DNA of 64,000 nucleotides, taken from the NCBI GenBank assembly GCA_024663395.1, contig JANFAH010000006.1, forward strand, positions 2,542,001-2,606,000, read 5' to 3'. A program made the translations under genes and the position numbers. This document shows, in pieces, positions 1 to 9,784 of the stretch. Below the pieces are notes generated by a model. That model made no database searches, was not told the DNA's origin, and worked only from the letters and a program-made list of their open reading frames with translations. Each line of letters opens with the position of its first letter. The first letter of the stretch is position 1. The stretch is from Pisolithus tinctorius (taxonomy: Eukaryota; Basidiomycota; Agaricomycetes; Boletales; Pisolithaceae).

Positions 1-2369
1 TGCGCCGAAAAGACATTGATGCCAACCACTCCCAAGAAACTCCACCATGCATAGACACCGCCAGACAGCTGTCAATGAAGCGACTGCAAGAGTGGTGCGG
101 CTCATCTTGGGACTAACTGTGGCGCAATGCAAGGTCACATTCGATCCCGAGTCGCACAGCCCATCGACATCGTTGAAACCCAATGGAGTACGGAGAGCGT
201 CACTCGTTATGCCGCTGATGTCTGCGTGAATAACCAAAGCGCTTACTTCGACCTTCGCCGATGATAACGTGGTTTTCCCGCTTCGACCATCCCCGTGTAC
301 GAGGAAAGCAGGTGTGTGAAGGAGATCGTGAACATGAGTACGCACCGACAGCCTTGAGGACGGCCGTTGGTGTGGACTCATTTCATATGTGCGCCTTATA
401 AATCGGGCAAGGCACATACTACAGCTGATAGGCTCTGTCCTTGTGACACCCTCACTTCTCTCGAAGCTGTCTACATCATTGCCGGTCAGTTGATCGCCTT
501 CGGCTTGGGAAACCGATTGAGGCCGACGTGGATCTTTATATTCATGCCTTTTCGCCCGTGAAGCGCCGTGCAATGTCAGTCATTCAAAGGATGTATTTCT
601 GGAAAATCTGTTCCCCGTACTACATGAATCGCCCCTGCCATATTTCAAGGACTTGTATTGAGCAATACGACCGACATCCGAGGCCATGCAAACGCAATTT
701 ACACAGAAACTCATCCACTCGACTGCATTCCCCTCCAAGTGGGTATCACCCAGCTCACATATCAATCTCGTTGGGAGCTTCAAACTGAGCATGGTTGAAA
801 CAGACCGTAGTGTCGCGGAACGAGCAAGGACGATCGTCGTCGATTCAATCAAGGCATGCGCAATTGATGACGGAGAACTCGTTACTGCAGGCCTGAAATT
901 CGCGGACAAGATCGACACTGGGAGGTTGGCAAAGAAAAAAGTGATTCAAATAAGGAAGGGAGAGGTGACGATGTTCAAATAGGGGGATATCAGATTATAA
1001 GATGCTATTGCGCGGAATGTGGTGTCCAAGGCGGAGGAATTGGGAATCGCGGCGATTATGATCATGGAAGATTTTCATGCATGAAGGTACTCGAGACTCA
1101 CTGTACTTCAACCTCGAGTTTTTACAGAAAATGGTTATTCAAAGATGTAGCTTTGGTATTGCCAGAATGATATTCGACGCTTCGGTTGACTGTTATCCCA
1201 CATGCCCCTTGCAACACATGAATACAAAGGTGAGAATACTGGGTTTCCATCGAGTAAACAGGCTATCGGGGCAGCCTGTCGGTAAGGTATCAGTTCGAAG
1301 CCGGCATTCACTGATTCACAACAGTGAGGGTCAGGTAGTGGAGTAAGCGGGACGAGTCAATCCCGAGATACGTTGGCGGGGCAGGAAGAAAGCCGACCTT
1401 CGCGCGTATCTTCCCACTTCTCGTGCATATTTCCTCGATGTCGGCTGATCTGTCAAGTCGCGTCAATGACGGGTTGCGATATCAGACAATAGTTTACCTT
1501 GTACATGCGGGACCCCCGGCCGCCTGTACAGATGACAAATCAGCAGGCACGAGCGCGTCGATACGCTACTAAAACCGACGCCTTCGGCCCGTGTGTACAT
1601 AGCACGACGTACCTCGTCTGAAACGGGGACCGATGACGAACAGTCCCAGTGGCGAAATAACGTACCATTTCTGTACAAGAGTGGCTTTGTGTTTGCATAG
1701 GCAAGTCCGAAGACGACGAGTACGAGGACCGGAGCAAAGAATGGTACTAGACTTACGGGTGTTATCCCTATCCTTCTCCACCGAAGGCCTGTGCGTTGGA
1801 AAAACGTCACATCAGAATTGCGCGAAAAATCAGCAAACCGTTTGCCATTTCCGCCATCGCGTGCGATCGACCGCCACCAACTCTTTCCGCTGTCACGGCC
1901 TGCAATACTACCTGCTCTTGGCCCATTCGCACACTGTTCCAGGACAGAGCCACGTCTCGATGTTCATCAAGAAGATTTCTCCGTTTCCATCTTTTACCGA
2001 TTCTCTGAATCATGAGGGTGGGGGGCTTTCGGGAACGAAGAGGGAGTGGTAGTGATGGGCCCGGTGTAATGATGAGTCGAGTTCGGTAGTAAGGATGAAA
2101 GTAAGATCAGTGCCAAGAAATAAAATCAGCGAGGTCTACCTGATGAGATTGATATCATCCCGAGTCATGAGTGCGGACGAGGACAAGGGAATAGGATGGA
2201 CAGTTGAAACATCCTAAGGGCGATGCGCAATACTACATAATTCTGACGTTTGTGCACCAACTACAATGCGTTGATGGCGTCTAATTTCGAACACCGTCAC
2301 CACTAGTTCCTTGTCTGCACCTCCAACCTCGAATTAGCCCTTCATTTTTCACCAAACACCTGTTTCTCA
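1..2369. other. Upstream region without a confident gene
   Basis: No gene could be assigned here. The base composition is normal and CG-containing. The best open stretch is a plus-strand reading frame at 686-982. It reads like ordinary protein (VERA-type acidic/basic helices around 800-960), but it has no family I recognise and meets stops on both sides. Several short frames at 1,460-2,050 on both strands overlap and exclude one another. The last ~90 bases before 2370 are the likely promoter and 5' UTR of the NLR gene. Intron-split exons of an unknown gene cannot be excluded. Confidence 0.4.
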
Positions 2370-5300
2370 ATGGCCAGAACGCAATCAAAGAAACGCCGTC
2401 TCTTGGGATTCGCGAAGACGGCCAACTCGACGGCCGGCCTTGCTTCGGTATGTTACTATCCTTTGTTAGATATGTACTTCTGGATCCGCGAGAAATTAGC
2501 CGCCAGGACGACTTCAAGCTCGGGCAGGGGACGTTGGCCCCGTGTCTGAAACGTCGGGTATGACCTCTCTGGGAATGTTCGCCAGAATGAAACGCTTCTT
2601 CCACCGATCGAACAAAGGCCTTTCGACCACCATTGCGACCGAAACTGCTGGTACAGTCCCCCGTGCAGAAGCGCAGGGACAAGGACACCTACACCATGCA
2701 GGTCCGGTCCAAGAGGTAGTACGTTGCAAGCCATATTCAGTCACCGTGATGATACTGAGTGATTCATCGAAGACTGTCGATACCGATACTGGTGGTGGAA
2801 CTCGGGAGCGACGAGAGGGACTCGAAGTGACGCCAATACAGGATGTATGTGATCCCCGAATACCATTTACGATTATGACTAAATGATTCTGTTGGAACGG
2901 ACTAAAAAGTTCACCAACATATTAGAACCAGAACCGGCAACGGCGGCAATTGGCAAGGACGTTGATGCTGCAGTCAAAGCGTTCGACGACATGGGTTCTA
3001 TGTCGCGTATTGGTAAAGGTGCTGTCGACGCGGTCGGTCGGGCAGATAGCGCAGTCATCGAGGCTCAAAACATGAGCGATACATATCTCAAACCATTCAA
3101 GGTCTTCAATCAAGTCGTTACCACTCTTACTAACGTGAGTGTGCCGGTTTTGCGTCCTTACGACGATCACATACGGGTTCCAGGTCCATCCCTATGCCCG
3201 GATCGCCCTGGTGGTCTTAACGTTTGCTTCTCAGGTACATTTCAGACTACTATTATCATTCTTCATGCTGCTTAATCGTCTGTAGTTGTTCATACATCAC
3301 GCAAATCTGGATAACGCGGTATCCGACCTTCTTGATACGGTCCGACAGGTCTACGAATTTCTATTGGAGCCAGACACCCTTAACAATATCGAAAATATGA
3401 AAGATACCCTTGTGCAGATTGCGCGTGTGATAAGCGAGTCTGCACAGTTCGTCAAAAACTACTTTGAGGTGAAAAGCTTCTGTAAGTTTTGTGCTCCTTT
3501 CGGCTCCGAGATTTGATACGATACATCCTTAGGGTTGAGGGCTAAAAAGAATGTCTTTTCTGAAACACAGACAATCGTCAATGGTTACGTCAAGACTCTA
3601 GATAGCTTGATGCAACAATGCCGTGGTCGTGCGGTTCGGGACACTCGTGTCAACACATACCGCATATTTGAGGACCTTAGCCTTGAAGGCATGGCTTACG
3701 CAGATGGAGCGAGCTTCAATACGACGAAGAAGTGCCTCGACGGTACGAGGACAGAGATTTTGCAGGAGATCATCGATTGGATTAATGACTCCGATGTCAA
3801 CGCTCCTCGCATTCTGTGGCTTCACGGGCAAGCCGGAAGGGGAAAATCAGCCATTGCCCATACGATTGCATCATGGATCAAGGACGCTGGGGGACTTGGG
3901 TCCTGCTTCTGCTTCGCTCGTGACAGGCACGCTGAGCGCCACCAAGAGAAGATTCTGACGACGATTGCTCGTGATCTGGCGGACCGTGATCCAGCATTTC
4001 GTCGCGCATTGGCCGACATAGTTGCAAAGGACCGCTCCCTCCGGACCACGCCTGACGTAATGCAACAATGGCAGCATTTGATTTTGGAACCGCTGTGCAA
4101 GGTTAATGGGGCGATAGTCGGGAATGTAGTCGTCGTGATCGATGCCTTGGATGAAAGTGGACCGGACACATCGAGAGAGCACATCCTGCGTCTTCTCACG
4201 TCGAAAGAAGCTGCTCGTCTACCTTCCAATTTCCGCATCTTTTTGACGTCCAGACCATTGCCAGACATTGAACGGGTCCTGCGTGTCACTTCTCATGTGA
4301 AGACAATGTCGTTGGATGATATTCCTGCAATATCTGCGGAACATGACATCCAACTGTATGTCTCCAGTGAACTTGGTGATCTTCGAGAGATTGGTGCCAC
4401 AGAAATCCAAAACATTTCTTGGAAATCAGATGGCCTATTCGAATGGGCTCGTCTAGCATGTGGGTTCATTAGGCCGAACAAGCCAGGCAGAATGGTCAGG
4501 GACCGCTACAATGAAATCATGTCCCCTCATGTCCAAAGTGGGGGGACCTTGCTGGACTTCATGTACAGCACAATCCTTGGGGACACTATACCAGAGGACG
4601 ACATCACGCTCACTCGATTTCGCTCCGTCATGCAACAGATTATGTCAATGTCTGTCCCTCAGCAAATGGGAACCTTAAATGAGATGCGCAGTCACTTCCC
4701 CTCCGAGGAAGACCATTTCGACATCATTATCATTCTCGAATTTATGGCGCCGCTGTTGAGTGGCATTGTAGACAGGTGCTCCGTTGTTCGACCTCTCCAT
4801 GCATCTTTCTATGACTTCCTCACCGATCACTCGCGAAGTGGGGTATATTGTGTTGGTGTATCGAGCACTGGCATGGATAGTGCTCTTGCCTTTACTTCAT
4901 TGCACACCCTGTGCAAAGAACTGAAATTCAACATCTGTGGATTGGACAGTTCTTACTGTTGCAACTCTGAGGTAGTTGATTTGCAGGACAAAATTAACCG
5001 AAATATCGGACTCAATCTATCCTACTCATGCCGATATTGGGCCAACCATCTGCAGAAAGTTGTGTTTGACTCTGGACTTGCAATGTTAGTAAAAATGGTT
5101 GTTGGAAGTGAAAAGATTCTCTTCTGGCTGGAGACACTCAGTCTTATCAGTGGACTTGGGCAGGCTACAAGTGCTCTTGCCTCTGCTATATCATGGCTAC
5201 AGGTGGGTGAAACAGAGTGGTGGTTGATGTCTTCTAACATAATATTCAAGGGCCAAGATGGATTTGAGGAAACATTGGCATCAGCACAAGATGGGATCAC

Positions 5301-7771
5301 ATTTGTGCAGAACTTTGGGGGTGTGATCTCCCACAGCACACCACACCTTTATATATCTGCATTACCATTCACACCATCAAACACAGTGTTTGCCAGAATG
5401 TTCATGGCAAAATTTTCTTGGCTGGTTAGAGTTTCTGCAGGAGGGTTTAAGGAATGGCCAACTGCTCAGGTTGCAATGGAAGGTCATAGTGGTTGGGTGC
5501 TGTCAGTTGGATTCTCCCCTGATGGGAAGAGGATTGTCTCAGGCTCTGCTGACAAGACTTTGAGAATCTGGGATGCTGAGAGAGGTGTCCAGATTGGTGG
5601 TCCTCTTGAGGGCCATACTGGTGGGGTCAAGTCAGTTGGATTCTCCTCAGATGGCAAGAGGATTGTCTCAGGCTCTTATGATAAGACTGTGCAGATTTGG
5701 GATGCTGAGAGAGGTGTCCAGATTGGTAGTCCTCTTGAGGGGCATGCTAGTATAGTCAACTCAGTTGCATTCTCCTCTGATGGCAAGAGGATTGTCTCAG
5801 GCTCTGCTGACATGACTGTGAGGATCTGGGATGCTGAGAGAGGTGTCCAGATTGGTGGTCCTCTTGAGGGGCATGTTGGTGGGGTCTTGGCAGTTGCATT
5901 CTCCTCTAATGGAAAGAGGATTGTCTCAGGCTCAAAGAATGAGACTGTGAGGATCTGGGATGCTGAGAGAGGTGTCCAGATTGGTGGCCCTCATCAAGCA
6001 CTTACTTTTGGGGTCTTGTCAGTTGGATTCTCCTCTGATGGTAAGAGGATTGTCTCAGGCTCAGTTGACAGGCCTGTGAGGATCTGGGATGCTGAGGGAG
6101 GTGCCCAGATTGGTGGTCCTCTTGAGGGGCATACTCATTGGGTCCTGTCAGTTGGATTCTCCTCTGATGGGAAGAGGGTTGTCTCAGGCTCAGAGGACAA
6201 GACTGTGAGGGTATGGGATGCTGAGAGAGGTGTTCAGATAGGTGGTCCTCTTGAGGGGCACACCCATGGGGTCAACTCAGTTCAATTCTCCTCTGATGGG
6301 AAAAGGATTGTCTCAGGCTCAAAGGACAAGACTGTGAGGATCTGGGATGCTGAGAGCAGTGTCCAGATTGGTGGCCCTCATCAGGGGCTTTCTTTTGGGG
6401 TCTTGTCAGTTGGATTATCCTCTAATGGAAAGAGGATTGTCTCAGGCTCAGTTGACAAGACTGTGAGGATCTGGGATGCTGAGAGAGGTGACCAGATTGG
6501 TGGCCCTCTTCAAGGGCATACTAGTGCAGTCAAGTCAGTTGGATTCTCCTCTGATGGCAAGAAGATTGTTTCAGGCTCTTTGGACAAGACTGTGAGGATC
6601 TGGGATGCTGAGAGAGGTGTCCAGATTGGTGGTCCTCTTGAGGGGCATACTGTTGTGGTCTTATCAGTTGCATTCTCCTCTGATGGACAGAGGATTGTCT
6701 CAGGCTCAAAGGACAAGACTGTGAGGATCTGGGATACTGAGAGAGGTGTCCAGGTGGGTGAACCTCTTGAGGGGCATACTTGTGGAGTCTTGTCAGTTGC
6801 ATTCTCCTCTGATGGTGAGAGGATTGTGTCAGGCTCAGATGACAAGACTGTGAGGATATGGGATGCTGAGAGACATGTCCAGATTGGTGGCCCTCTTCAA
6901 GGGCATACTCTTGCCATCAACTCAGTTGGATTCTCCTCTGATGGAAAGAGGATTGCCTCAGGCTCAGCAGACAAGACTGTGAGGATCTGGGATGCTGAGA
7001 GAGGTATCCAGATTGGTGGTCCTCTTGAGGGGCATACTGGTGGGGTCTTGTCAGTTGCATTCTCCTCTGATGGGAAGTGGATTGTCTCAGGCTCTCTGGA
7101 CAAGACTGTGAGGATGTGGGATACTGAAAGGGGTGTTCAGATTGGTGGTCCTCTTGAGGGGCATACTCATTGGGTCCTGTCGGTTGGATTCTCCTCTGAT
7201 GGGAAGTGGGTTGTCTCAGGCTCACATGACAAGTCTGTGAGGATCTGGGATGCCAAGAGAGTTATCCAGATAAATCAATGTCTGCTGGGACACAGTGGGA
7301 GGGTCATCTTGGGGTCAGAGAACAGCATGGTGTGGGATAGTTGTGGTCAAGAAGCCAGCCAACCAAGATACAACACACCAACTGTAAATACTCCATCCCA
7401 TATCATTAGTTGTGAGTCATAACCACTTGTTATCTATTCTCAAATTATCTAGCCAACCTAAATTTATTACAGCTTATCCAATCTGCTTTTCATCAGTCTC
7501 TTCACATGCATTACTTGATACTCAACAACTCCTTGATGGACTTCTGGAGGAAGATGGGGACATGATATGTCAGCCAGTGAAGTTTTTTAATGATGGCTGG
7601 ATAAGAGGTCCAAAGGGCAGGTTGTTGCTTTGGATACCTCCAACATTTTGGAATCCATTCTATTCAATGTGGAACAAACTAATAATCCCAAAAGGTAGCT
7701 GTATAGAGTTGGATTTAAGCCAGATGGTTCATGGCACAAAGTGGCATCAATGTTTTGGGCCAGTTGCTTAG
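2370..7771 (+). CDS. NACHT-WD40 NLR (STAND) protein, fungal incompatibility/immune receptor type
   Basis: Seven exons join in frame: 2370-2447, 2500-2844, 2910-3134, 3184-3234, 3286-3481, 3533-7411 and 7473-7771 (introns 49-65 nt). They give about 1690 aa. The N-terminal ~260 residues contain the VHPYARIAL motif and a helical segment that I know from agaricomycete NLRs; I recognise no enzymatic or death-fold effector domain. The NACHT domain has Walker A GQAGRGKS (3826-3849) and a Walker B strand ending IDALDES (4138-4158). The C-terminal half carries 14 WD40 repeats (5479-7284). The last exon encodes the DGW..GP...LLWIPP and ELDLS.MVHGTKW motifs typical of the C terminus of these receptors. 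By family, ligand binding to the propeller should drive NTP-dependent oligomerisation, as in HET-E/HET-D. The first two exons are the least certain. The coding sequence changes composition sharply at about 5,034 (see the CG-depleted block). The frame looks intact. Confidence 0.88.
5479..7284 (+). repeat. Array of 14 tandem WD40 repeats, each exactly 129 bp
   Basis: Fourteen repeats of 43 residues follow one another without a single indel; the 15th (from 7285) is degenerate. The consensus runs EGHT..V.SV.FSSDGKRIVSGS.DKTVRIWD, then AERGVQIGGPL. Most residues are identical between repeats. The variable positions, counting E as 1, are 4, 5, 6, 8, 11 and 24. Repeats 5 and 8 both replace the GH histidine with leucine and follow a repeat ending GGPH, which points to a block duplication of three repeats. 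Such high internal conservation is known in fungal NLRs, where repeats are exchanged and shuffled. I counted one CG dinucleotide in the 1,806 bp (7181). Confidence 0.97.
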
Positions 7772-8354
7772 CTCTGGTTGTAGAACTATAAGAGACCTCA
7801 GTAGTCTGACAAGCTACAGAAGCTGTTGCAATGTTTGGCTGTTTTGTAGTAACCATGATGTAGCACCCAATGGAGTGCAAATCTTGCTTAGACTTGGTGG
7901 GAAGGATTATAGTAGTGGTTCCTGGCTACAAAATGGTACCTGAGTCATGTGACTCAGTATTGTGTGTGTGGAGATATGTCCATTTTAGAGCAGAGATGTC
8001 ATTGCAACAGTTTATTCACTTTCAGCCCAGAAGGTGGAATCTCAGTCAAATGAAGGGATAGTTAGTGTTGTTTGCCATACAAACAAACATACATGTAGCA
8101 ACATTATGTCTGAGTTTGAACAAGTTCACATGCCCACCCTAACCATCATGAGATCTCTATCCACCAAGACAGACACCAACCTCATCATGTGTTCTCTCAG
8201 GGAAATTTGAGCCTGCACTGGTGTCTGCTACAGTAGCATCAGACCCATAAACAACCTACTGGTAGCCATCCCAGTATTGTTTCCCCCACCCATGCTTGAC
8301 ATGGTTTGTAACTAATCAGTGCTGGGAAAGCTGAAAATGGCATGGAGATCAATT
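7772..8354. other. Gene-free CG-depleted spacer after the NLR gene
   Basis: No coding frame of substance and no recognisable element end. The composition is the same as the transposon block that follows, so it is probably decayed repeat DNA plus the 3' UTR of the NLR gene. Confidence 0.5.
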
Positions 8355-8727
8355 TAGCACTTCAGGACATGAAGAGTAACCAAACCACCTCTCAACCAGT
8401 GCATTCCTGTCATGGGAAAGCTGGTATAAAGATTTGGGTGTGGCAAATCCTTGCTTGCACACCAAGTGCCATGAAAGGGTGGCTAAAATGTGCTCTGAGC
8501 TGCACTGTGGATCACTGGGAAAAGATTATTTGATCATATGAGGCAACATCTAGGACTAGATGGAAAGGGAGGAGTCTGGACCCTGGTAGCTTGGTAGTAT
8601 ATCCCTCCCATGACACCAGGATCATAAAGAGAGTTTTGCCTCACCCCAACCCCAACACCAGCTTTCCTGTGGCAGGAATGTACTGGTTGAAAGGTGGTTT
8701 GGTTGCTCATCATGTCCTGAAGTGCTG
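8355..8727. repeat. Imperfect inverted repeat, ~125-bp arms
   Basis: The arm at 8355-8480 (starting with CACTTCAGGACATGAAGAG) matches the reverse complement of 8603-8727, with a ~120-bp spacer. Arm identity is high over the outer 70 bp and weaker inward. It could be a small non-autonomous hairpin element or an inverted duplication within a larger repeat. No target duplication was found. The right arm lies inside a 384-codon minus-strand open frame (8534-9688) that I do not believe is a gene. Confidence 0.7.
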
Positions 8728-9011
8728 CTAGACCAAAGCAAGATGGGGATGATAGTGTGGCACTGCTTGCCAAACATAGAAGCATTCCATCCAAAAAAGG
8801 ATGGCAGGCATCTGTTGTCAAAGGGCTCAAGTGTTGGGGATCTGTGGGGTAACAAGAGCATAGGGGATTGCATTCTTCCCACATACTTGTACTCTCAGTA
8901 AAGCAAATGAAAACTTCATGGATGAGGCTCTGAAGGAGGAGAGTATGAAGGGGGATGTCTTCTGCTATATCTTGCAATAGGAAGGCAAGATGCATGTCAT
9001 ACTCATCACGG

Positions 9012-9720
9012 ATGTGATCAGGGAGAGTGGAGAACAGTAGAGTATAGTGTAGCTGTTGCAATTTTGGGAGAACAATGGACAAGATTGGTATAAAGACATT
9101 GCAGGGGGCAGAGAGGAAGGATCCATGTACTTCATCAACCAGGGAGACTGAAATAACCACATAAGACCTTTCTAGCTGAATGACATACTTGAGGTGACTA
9201 AAAAACATCCTTCTGGACATCATACTGACAAGGAGAACACACTGTCCAAGCTGGACAGGCTGAGAGGGGGCAGATGAGGATAGGATGTACCAGGACACTT
9301 CAAAGCAGAAGGTGGTAGGAACTCTTGGTGAATATATGTAGCCATTGTCCCTGGTGAAGGGGACAAGCAAAATGATTGACATGGAGGCAGCCATATCAGA
9401 AGAATTAGCAGAATGAGCATTTGTTGGATGGAGTGCTATAGAAATGTGTGGAGTGCAAAGATCTTTTCCAAATTTGGAAGGTATGATCATGTGACTGAGC
9501 ACTATGAGTAAGTGTGGAAATGGAGTTGGAATCTTGGAAAATGAGGAAGATATGTTGAAAACCAAAATGCTGTATACAGGCACTAAGAATTTTTCCAAGG
9601 TGCTTAACTCACTTCTTTCTCTTTTCTTTGGCACTGATGACTTGTTCTTGTGTGAAGGATGACTGTTAACATCCAAAAATACTCCCATGTGTTGGGCTCT
9701 AGTCTTTCATCTCCATTCAT
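9012..9720 (-). repeat. Direct repeat copy 1 (~0.7 kb), also present at 18.6-20.0 kb
   Basis: The sequence from about 9012 (TGTGATCAGGGAGAG) to 9720 (CATCTCCATTCA) recurs in the same orientation at 18560-20001, once a 735-bp LTR and its 5-bp duplication are removed from the second copy (709 versus about 702 bp). It lies directly downstream, in element orientation, of the integrase relic. The termini read TG...CA on either strand, so it may be an LTR or terminal segment of the Gypsy-like element. No primer-binding site, polypurine tract or target duplication could be confirmed. A minus-strand 384-codon open frame (8534-9688) crosses it, but the frame is broken in the second copy. Confidence 0.7.
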
Positions 9721-9784
9721 GTCACCATGCACCCACTTTTGTCTGGCAAACATAGGCAAAGGGGACTTGCCTTTGCTCTTGAAA

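Noticed and set aside
686..982. 98-codon frame upstream of the NLR gene
   Set aside because: Protein-like composition but no recognisable domain and no extension on either side. Kept only as a remark.
5479..7284. Regular 129-bp spacing considered as a CRISPR-like or satellite array
   Set aside because: Repeats are contiguous, coding, in frame, and match WD40. There are no spacers, and the genome is eukaryotic.
7412..7422. Stop codon after the long NLR exon (reading through to 7422)
   Set aside because: A GTGAGT donor at 7412 and an acceptor at 7471-7472 join in phase to an exon with the conserved NLR C terminus, so the protein ends at 7771.
8534..9688. 384-codon minus-strand open frame
   Set aside because: Lies in repeat DNA, crosses an inverted repeat and a direct repeat, has no family resemblance, and is broken in the second repeat copy. 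CG-poor, TG/CA-rich sequence has few stops in some frames by chance.
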